Shown here: piece after piece, positions 5,409 through 10,342 of the stretch
How the letters are laid out: every line of letters begins with the position of its first letter
Numbering within the stretch: position 1 is the first letter of the stretch
Source of the DNA: JBFHNV01 sp965365655
GTDB taxonomy: Bacteria > Pseudomonadota > Gammaproteobacteria > HK1
Reading direction: 5' to 3'
Assembly (NCBI GenBank): GCA_965365655.1
Contig: CBDUCN010000186.1
Span: 1-10,342 of the forward strand
DNA: 10,342 nt
Notes under the pieces: generated by a model
Told to the model about the DNA's origin: nothing
The model's input: the letters and a program-made list of their open reading frames with translations, nothing else
The model's database searches: none
Program-made: the position numbers and the translations under genes

Positions 5409-7946
5409 TCACCGGCGCTGGCTCCGCCGCGTGGTGTGCCGGGTGGGCTCGGCGGAGAGCGGGTCCTCGGGCCACGGGTGCTTCGGGTAGCGCCCGCGCA
5501 TCTCCTTGCGCACCTGCGGATACGCGTTCGCCCAGAAGCTCGGCAGGTCCTGGGTCACGTGCAGCGGGCGCCGCGCCGGGGACAGCAGCTCCAGCACCAC
5601 CGGCACCCGGCCCCAGCACACCGCGGGGGTCTCGCGGCAGCCGAGCATCTCCTGCAGCTTCACCGGCAGCCGCGGCGCCTCGCCGGGGACGTAAGCGAGG
5701 CGCAGGCGCGAGCCGCCGGGCACCCGCAGGTGGGTGGGCGCGCCTTCGTCCAGCCGCCGCTGCAGGTGGCCGGGAATCCGCGCCCGCAGCGCGGCGTCCA
5801 GGTCCAGGCGCGCCAGGTGCTCGCGGCGCAGCATTCCGGCGAGGTACGGCGTCAGCCATTCGTCCAGGGTGTCCAGCAGCGCGGCGTCGTCGCAGGCCGG
5901 CCATCCGGCATCGGGCTCCCACGCGCGCAGGCTCTCGATGCGCGCCTGCAGCTCGCGGCCGTGCTCGCCCCAGGGCAGTGCACCCAGCCCCATGCGCCGC
6001 ACGCCGTCGGCCATCGCCGCGACGACGGCGGCGGCGTCGGCGTCGGCGAGCGGCGCGCGGTCGAGCACGATGGCGCCGATGCGCTCCTCGCGCAGCGCCT
6101 CCACCGCCTGCTCCCGGTCGTTCCAGGCGACCCGCTCGCTGCGGGTGATCCGGTCGTGCAGCATCTCGCGCACCGTGGGCTCGTCCAGCGCGACGGCGCG
6201 GAACGCGAACGCGTCGGCCGCGCCGGCATCCAGGTCCGGCACCACCAGCCACTCCTCTCCGGCGAGCGGGTCCTCCGGCGCGACGCGCAGTCCGCGCCCG
6301 CTCGCGAGCAGGAATCGCCCGCGCTCGGCGCCGCGCCGGCGCGCGACGCGATCCGGATAGCCGGCGAGCAGCAGCGCGCCGGCGTGCCGGGGGTCAGTCG
6401 CCGCCGCGCGTGCGCGGCGTGGGCGGAGCTGGGCAGAGACCCGCTCTGCACGCGCCAGCGCGCGAGCGGACCCGCCGCTCGCGCGCCGCGCGTCGCGGTG
6501 CGCGCGCAGCGCGTCCAGGCGCGGCAGCAGGTCCACTCCGGCATCCGTGCCGCGCAGCGGGTCGGGTCCGTCCAGCAGCGCCGCGAGATCCGCGGCCAGC
6601 GCCTCGCGCGCATCGTCGCCCGCGCCGGCGAGCATGCGCGCGAGCCGGGGATGCGCGGGCAGGGCGGCCATGCGCCGCCCGAGGGCGGTGAGCCGGCCGT
6701 GCGAGTCCAGGGCCCCGAGCTGCGCCAGCAGGTCGCGGGCGCGGCCCCACGCGGCGGCCGGCGGCGGATCCAGCCAGTCCAGCGCCCCTGGCTCGGCGAC
6801 GCCCCAGCTCGCGAGCTCCAGCGCGAGCGGGGCGAGGTCCGCGGAGCGGATCTCCGGCGGCTCGTGCTCCGCGCGGCGCGCGTGCTCGGCCTCGGGCCAC
6901 ATCCGCAGCGCACGCCCCGGCCCCTGGCGCGCGGCGCGGCCGGCGCGCTGCTCCGCGCTGGCGCGCGATACCGGCACCGTCTCCAGCCGCGTGAGGCCGG
7001 TGTTCGGGTCGAAGTGCGGGCGCCGCGCGAGGCCCGTGTCCACGACCGCGCGCACGCCGTCCACGGTCAGGCTGCTCTCCGCGAGGTTGGTCGCCAGCAC
7101 GACGCGCCGCGAGCCGTCCGCCGCTGCGCGCAGCGCGCGATCCTGCGCGTCCGGCGGCAGCTCGCCGTGCAGCGCCAGCACGTCGACGCCCCGCGCCCGC
7201 AGGTCCTCCAGGGCCTCGGCGCTGCGCCTGATCTCGCGCACCCCGGGCAGGAACACGAGCACGTCGCCGTCCCCGCCGTCGAGCGCGCGGCGCACGGCGC
7301 CGGCCACCGCCGCCGGGTCCACCGTCGTGCCCGGCGCGGCGCGTCCGCGCGGCGGCGCCAGGTGCTCCACGGTCACCGGCCACGGACGGCCCGCGGCCTC
7401 GATCACCGGCGCGTCCCCGAGCAGCCGCGACACCGGCGCGGCGTCCAGCGTGGCCGACATCACCAGCACCCGCAGGTCGTCGCGCAGCTGCCGGCGCACG
7501 TCCAGGGTCAGCGCGAGCGCGAGATCCGTCTCCAGGCTGCGCTCGTGGAACTCGTCGAAGATCACGAGCCCGGTGTCCGCGAGCTCCGGGTCGCGCTGCA
7601 GGCGCCGCGCCAGAACGCCCTCGGTGACGACCTCCACGCGGGTGCGGTCGGACACCGCGGACTCGAAGCGCACGCGGAAGCCCACGCGGTCCCCGACGCG
7701 CTCGTGCAGGCCCGCCGCCATGAAGCGCGCCGCGGCGCGCGCGGCGACCCGGCGCGGCTCCAGCATCACGATTCGCCGGCCCGCGAGCCACGGCGCGTCC
7801 ATCAGCGCGAGCGGCACGCGGGTGGTCTTGCCGGACCCGGGGGGCGCGCACAGCACCGCGGCGCCGCGATCCCCCAGCGCGCGCGACACCGTGTCCAGCA
7901 CCGCGTCGACGGGCAGCGTCGTGTGTTCCGGCCCCGGCCGTGTCAT
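5409..7946 (-). CDS. hrpB: ATP-dependent helicase HrpB (DEAH/RHA family)
   Basis: An 845-residue superfamily 2 helicase. Motif I is APPGSGKTT (34-42). Motif II is DEFH followed by ERSLETDLALAL (131-146), the DEFH variant usual in HrpB. Motif III is SAT (164-166), and motif VI is QRAGRAAR (333-340). The C-terminal HrpB signature is present: SFW at 803-805 and RKEMRGRYPKHPWPEDP (813-829). Length is normal for HrpB. Two in-frame ATGs, at 7955 and 7946, are possible. I prefer 7946 because AGGA (7958-7955) lies eight bases before it, whereas the ATG at 7955 overlaps that site. The physiological role of HrpB is poorly defined; RNA processing has been proposed for the family. The gene starts 33 bases after azlD and is probably cotranscribed with azlCD. 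A 16-residue basic tail follows the signature. Confidence 0.97.
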   Translation of the reverse strand: MTRPGPEHTTLPVDAVLDTVSRALGDRGAAVLCAPPGSGKTTRVPLALMDAPWLAGRRIVMLEPRRVAARAAARFMAAGLHERVGDRVGFRVRFESAVSDRTRVEVVTEGVLARRLQRDPELADTGLVIFDEFHERSLETDLALALTLDVRRQLRDDLRVLVMSATLDAAPVSRLLGDAPVIEAAGRPWPVTVEHLAPPRGRAAPGTTVDPAAVAGAVRRALDGGDGDVLVFLPGVREIRRSAEALEDLRARGVDVLALHGELPPDAQDRALRAAADGSRRVVLATNLAESSLTVDGVRAVVDTGLARRPHFDPNTGLTRLETVPVSRASAEQRAGRAARQGPGRALRMWPEAEHARRAEHEPPEIRSADLAPLALELASWGVAEPGALDWLDPPPAAAWGRARDLLAQLGALDSHGRLTALGRRMAALPAHPRLARMLAGAGDDAREALAADLAALLDGPDPLRGTDAGVDLLPRLDALRAHRDARRASGGSARALARAERVSAQLRPRRARAAATDPRHAGALLLAGYPDRVARRRGAERGRFLLASGRGLRVAPEDPLAGEEWLVVPDLDAGAADAFAFRAVALDEPTVREMLHDRITRSERVAWNDREQAVEALREERIGAIVLDRAPLADADAAAVVAAMADGVRRMGLGALPWGEHGRELQARIESLRAWEPDAGWPACDDAALLDTLDEWLTPYLAGMLRREHLARLDLDAALRARIPGHLQRRLDEGAPTHLRVPGGSRLRLAYVPGEAPRLPVKLQEMLGCRETPAVCWGRVPVVLELLSPARRPLHVTQDLPSFWANAYPQVRKEMRGRYPKHPWPEDPLSAEPTRHTTRRSQRR

Positions 7947-7979
7947 GCCCGGCATCCTATAGGGTGCCCGGCGGCCGGT

Positions 7980-8279
7980 TCAGAGCGCGCGCGTCACCGC
8001 GACCATTGCCGTCGCGGCCGTGATCGACAGCAGCAGGTTGCGGCTCGCCGCCATCACCGCGAGCGCCGTCGCGGCGCCCAGCCACTCGGCGGCGCCGCCG
8101 GCCACCAGCGCAGGCGTCACCAGCGCGACGAACAGGTGCTTCGGCGCCGTGCGCAGGAAACGCTCCACCGCCGGCCCGGGCCGCGCGAAACGCACGGCGA
8201 CGTAGCCCGCGGCGCGGGTCGCGAACGTGACCGCGGCCATCAGCGCGATCGCGACGAGTCCCGCGGCCTCCGCGCTCAC
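7980..8279 (-). CDS. azlD: AzlD-family branched-chain amino acid exporter subunit
   Basis: A 99-residue, very hydrophobic protein with about four membrane helices (near 6-20, 46-60, 64-78, 81-97). Family features are FATRAAGY (19-26) after the first helix and the RTAPKHLFVALVTPAL segment (43-58). AzlD works with AzlC as a two-component exporter of branched-chain amino acids and analogues in the inner membrane. The start is a GTG whose GTGA overlaps the TGA stop of azlC by four bases, a standard sign of translational coupling. GGACGG lies about eight bases upstream as a possible ribosome site. Too small and degenerate a family for substrate prediction, but the pairing with AzlC makes the assignment firm. 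Confidence 0.92.
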   Translation of the reverse strand: MSAEAAGLVAIALMAAVTFATRAAGYVAVRFARPGPAVERFLRTAPKHLFVALVTPALVAGGAAEWLGAATALAVMAASRNLLLSITAATAMVAVTRAL

Positions 8280-8986
8280 GTGCGCCGTCCGCGTGAACCG
8301 GCGGTCGCGACCAGGGCCCCGGCGAGCGCTCCCAGCAGCACGTTCCACTTGCCGGGCAGCAGCGCGCCGAGGGCGACGGTGGCGGCCGCGGTGACCGCGA
8401 AGGGCGCGATCTCGCCGCGCGCCGGGCGCAGCAGCAGGAGCAGGCACAGGAACACCGCGACGCCCAGGAAGTCGAGCCCGAAGCGCGCCGGGTCCGGCAC
8501 CAGCGCGCCGAAGCCGAGGCCCAGCACGCTGCCGCCGACCCAGAAGCCGTACAGCGCGAGCCCCGCGCCGATCAGGAACCCGGCATCGCGCGAGCCCTCG
8601 CGCATTCGCACCACCGACAGCGCCCAGGACTCGTCCACCAGGAGGAAGCAGCACGCCAGTGCAGGTCCGGTGCGCATGCCCGCCAGCCATGGCGCGAGCG
8701 TCGCGCCCATCAGCATGTGCCGCGAGTTGATCGCCAGCGTCGCGATCACGATCGCGGCCATCGGCAGCGGAGACGCCCACAGCTCCACCGCGACCACCTG
8801 GCTCGCTCCGGCGAACACCAGCGCGCTCATCAGACCCATCTCGAGCATGCCCAGTCCCTTCGCCGCTGCCAGCACGCCGAGCGCGGCCGCGAAGATGCCG
8901 GCGCCCACCGCGAGCGGCAGCGCCGTGCGTGCGCCGTCGGCGACGCCCGCACGGGTGAACACGACGCCCGCGCTCACCGCCGTCAT
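8276..8986 (-). CDS. azlC: AzlC-family branched-chain amino acid exporter subunit
   Basis: A 236-residue membrane protein with several hydrophobic helices across its whole length. Diagnostic AzlC segments are FAGASQ (58-63), INSRHMLMGATLAPWL (86-101) and LVDESW (116-121). It is the large subunit of the AzlCD exporter. ATG at 8986 gives a normal family length; a GAGG about ten bases upstream is a modest ribosome site. It is the first gene of azlC-azlD-hrpB and follows the anthranilate synthase gene on the same strand after 153 bases, so it probably has its own promoter, although I cannot point to one. Loading of Ala and Gly codons reflects the high GC of the whole window. Confidence 0.94.
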   Translation of the reverse strand: MTAVSAGVVFTRAGVADGARTALPLAVGAGIFAAALGVLAAAKGLGMLEMGLMSALVFAGASQVVAVELWASPLPMAAIVIATLAINSRHMLMGATLAPWLAGMRTGPALACCFLLVDESWALSVVRMREGSRDAGFLIGAGLALYGFWVGGSVLGLGFGALVPDPARFGLDFLGVAVFLCLLLLLRPARGEIAPFAVTAAATVALGALLPGKWNVLLGALAGALVATAGSRGRRT

Positions 8987-9085
8987 GCGGGCGGGGCCTC
9001 GCGCCCTGTTGCAGGGCCGCGCGGGGAAGTCGGGACCTGCGACGCCGCGGATGTCGTCAACGAGGCGCGACGATGCCCCGCTGCG

Positions 9086-9116
9086 TGCCGCGGCGCCGCC
9101 GGGCGGCGTCGCGGCA
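9086..9116 (-). terminator. Strong GC hairpin between the anthranilate synthase gene and azlC (candidate terminator)
   Basis: Arms TGCCGCGGCGCCG (9086-9098) and CGGCGTCGCGGCA (9104-9116) are complementary at 12 of 13 positions. The exception is a G-U wobble in plus-strand RNA and an A-C mismatch in minus-strand RNA. The loop is CCGGG and can tighten by one more pair. It lies 23 bases after the stop of trpE(G). No T-run follows on either strand, so termination would have to be of a non-classical or Rho-assisted kind, or the hairpin may only protect the transcript end. The remaining 9117-9139 and 8987-9085 show no feature I can support. Confidence 0.4.
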
Positions 9117-9139
9117 GGCGGGGCGATCGATCCACGGAC

Positions 9140-10342
9140 TCAGGTGGCCAGCGTGCGCATGACGTTGCGCACCAGGCGGATGCCGGCCTCGTCGCCGAGG
9201 CTGAGGATGGACTCCGGGTGGAACTGCACGGCGGCCACCGGCAGGTCGGCGTGCTCCACCGCCATCACCACGCCGTCCGCGGTCTCCGCGGTCACGCGCA
9301 ACGATTCCGGCATTCGCTCGCGCAGCGCGATCAGGGAGTGGTAGCGGCCCGCCTCGAAGCGCTCGGGGAGCCCGTCGAACAGCCGCCCGCCGCTCACCCG
9401 CACCTCGGACGGCTTGCCGTGCATCGGTTTCGGCAGCACGTCCAGCGCGCCCCCGAAATGCTCCACGATGCCCTGCAGGCCCAGGCACACGCCGAACACC
9501 GGAAGCCCCGCGGCGACCGCGGCGCCCACGGTTCCGGAGACGTCGAAGTCGGCCGGTCGGCCGGGCCCGGGCGACAGCAGCACGAGGTGCGGCCGCTCCG
9601 CGGCCAGGCGCTCCAGCGGGAAGCCCGCCCGCCAGGTGATGACCTCCGCGCCGGTCTCGCGGAAGTACCCGGCCAGCGTGTGCACGAAGGAGTCCTCGTG
9701 GTCGATCATGATCACGCGCTTGCCGGTGCCGGGGCGCTCCGCCGGCGCCGCGGCGGGCGCGGCGGCCGGCGGGTCCGCGTGCCGGATCGCGTCCAGCAGC
9801 GCCGACGCCTTGAGCCGCGTCTCCTGCTCCTCGGCGTCCGGGTCGGACTCGAACAGCAGCGTGGCGCCGGCGCGCACCTCGGCGACGCCGTCCTTGACCC
9901 GCACCGTGCGCAGCGTGAGCCCGGTGTTCATGTTGCCGTCGAAGCCGATGAAGCCCATCGCGCCGCCGTACCAGCGCCGCGGGCTGCGCTCGTGATCCTC
10001 GATGAACTGGATTGCGTGCTGCTTCGGCGCCCCGGTCACGGTCACCGCCCAGGTGTGCGCGAGGAAGCCGTCCAGCGCGTCGAAGTCCTCGCGCAGGCGC
10101 CCCTCGACGTGGTCCACGGTGTGGATCAGGCGCGAGTACATCTCGATCTGGCGTCGCCCGATCACCTTCACGCTGCCCGCCTCGCAGACCCGGGACTTGT
10201 CGTTGCGGTCGACGTCGGTGCACATCGTCAGCTCCGAGGTCTCCTTCTCGGAGCTGAGCAGCTCGAGGATCTGGCGCGCGTCGCCGATCGCGTTGCTGCC
10301 GCGCTTGATCGTGCCGGAGATCGGGCAGGTCTCGATGCGCCG
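9140..10342 (-). CDS. trpE(G): Fused anthranilate synthase TrpE(G), C-terminal 400 residues (5' end outside the window)
   Basis: A partial gene entering from the right edge. Residues 1 to about 150 of the visible part are the end of the chorismate-binding TrpE domain, with ETCPISGTIKRG (4-15), MCTDVDRNDKSRV (40-52) and IEMYSRLIHTVDHVEG (66-81). The Ser in PISGT, rather than the Lys of PIKGT in PabB, argues for anthranilate over 4-amino-4-deoxychorismate synthesis. An Ala/Pro linker (about 190-203) joins a class I glutamine amidotransferase domain with GVCLGLQG (nucleophile Cys286) and QFHPES (His375, Glu377). The enzyme converts chorismate and glutamine to anthranilate, the first step of tryptophan synthesis. 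Single-chain TrpE(G) is known from rhizobia and some other proteobacteria at about 700-730 residues, so some 320 residues are missing on the right. PhzE has similar architecture, but no phenazine gene is near; I favour TrpE(G). Confidence 0.92.
   Translation of the reverse strand, partial: RRIETCPISGTIKRGSNAIGDARQILELLSSEKETSELTMCTDVDRNDKSRVCEAGSVKVIGRRQIEMYSRLIHTVDHVEGRLREDFDALDGFLAHTWAVTVTGAPKQHAIQFIEDHERSPRRWYGGAMGFIGFDGNMNTGLTLRTVRVKDGVAEVRAGATLLFESDPDAEEQETRLKASALLDAIRHADPPAAAPAAAPAERPGTGKRVIMIDHEDSFVHTLAGYFRETGAEVITWRAGFPLERLAAERPHLVLLSPGPGRPADFDVSGTVGAAVAAGLPVFGVCLGLQGIVEHFGGALDVLPKPMHGKPSEVRVSGGRLFDGLPERFEAGRYHSLIALRERMPESLRVTAETADGVVMAVEHADLPVAAVQFHPESILSLGDEAGIRLVRNVMRTLAT

Noticed and set aside
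5272..6252. Upstream in-frame extension of the STAS protein into the helicase gene
   Set aside because: The extension is Arg/Ala/Gly-rich and antisense-like in composition; the STAS domain starts right at the ATG at 5271 with normal length.
5358..9344. A very long plus-strand open frame (over 1,300 codons) antisense to hrpB and azlCD
   Set aside because: Its translation is rich in Arg, Ala, Pro and His with no recognisable domain, and it lies entirely opposite well-supported genes. Long antisense frames are expected where third positions are nearly all G or C.
9140..10342. PabB/PabA-type aminodeoxychorismate synthase or PhzE instead of TrpE(G)
   Set aside because: PabB has Lys in PIKGT, whereas this protein has PISGT. 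No phenazine genes are present. The order of chorismate domain then glutaminase matches TrpE(G).

Overview
The window is very GC-rich bacterial DNA, densely packed with short intergenic gaps, and looks like a Pseudomonadota chromosome. A high-GC gammaproteobacterium is my best guess, because HrpB helicase, AzlCD and a fused TrpE(G) anthranilate synthase occur together, but this is inference. I see no rRNA, tRNA, CRISPR array, insertion sequence or phage gene. No gene-free gap exceeds about 155 bases.

Layout, left to right. At the left edge (minus strand) are the first codons of a probable ChrR-like cupin protein (113 to beyond 1) and, just upstream of it, a small RsbW-like HATPase, a putative anti-sigma kinase (594-169). 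Divergent from these on the plus strand is a tight pair: a secreted FecR-domain protein (713-1135) and an OmpA-type peptidoglycan-binding lipoprotein (1137-1736). This pair converges on a minus-strand signalling operon that reads STAS-domain protein (5271-4867), metallo-beta-lactamase-fold hydrolase (4873-3917), then a 700-residue membrane protein with an extracytoplasmic CHASE2 sensor and a cytoplasmic SpoIIE/PP2C phosphatase (3864-1762). Further right on the minus strand lies azlC-azlD-hrpB (8986-5409), a branched-chain amino acid exporter pair followed by an ATP-dependent helicase. At the right edge is the C-terminal part of a fused anthranilate synthase TrpE(G), running off the window (10342-9140).

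How the genes may work together. Positions 1-5271 hold all three classes of a partner-switching circuit: a kinase (HATPase), its antagonist (STAS, with the phosphoacceptor serine present) and a phosphatase (SpoIIE). The phosphatase is a transmembrane sensor, and two envelope proteins (FecR and OmpA-like lipoprotein) sit beside it. I infer an envelope-sensing partner switch in which CHASE2 input controls the phosphorylation state of STAS. The MBL hydrolase is physically coupled to STAS and its role is unknown. No sigma factor, cyclase or other output protein is visible, so the output is open. This module is the most interesting part of the window; the right half is ordinary metabolism and housekeeping.
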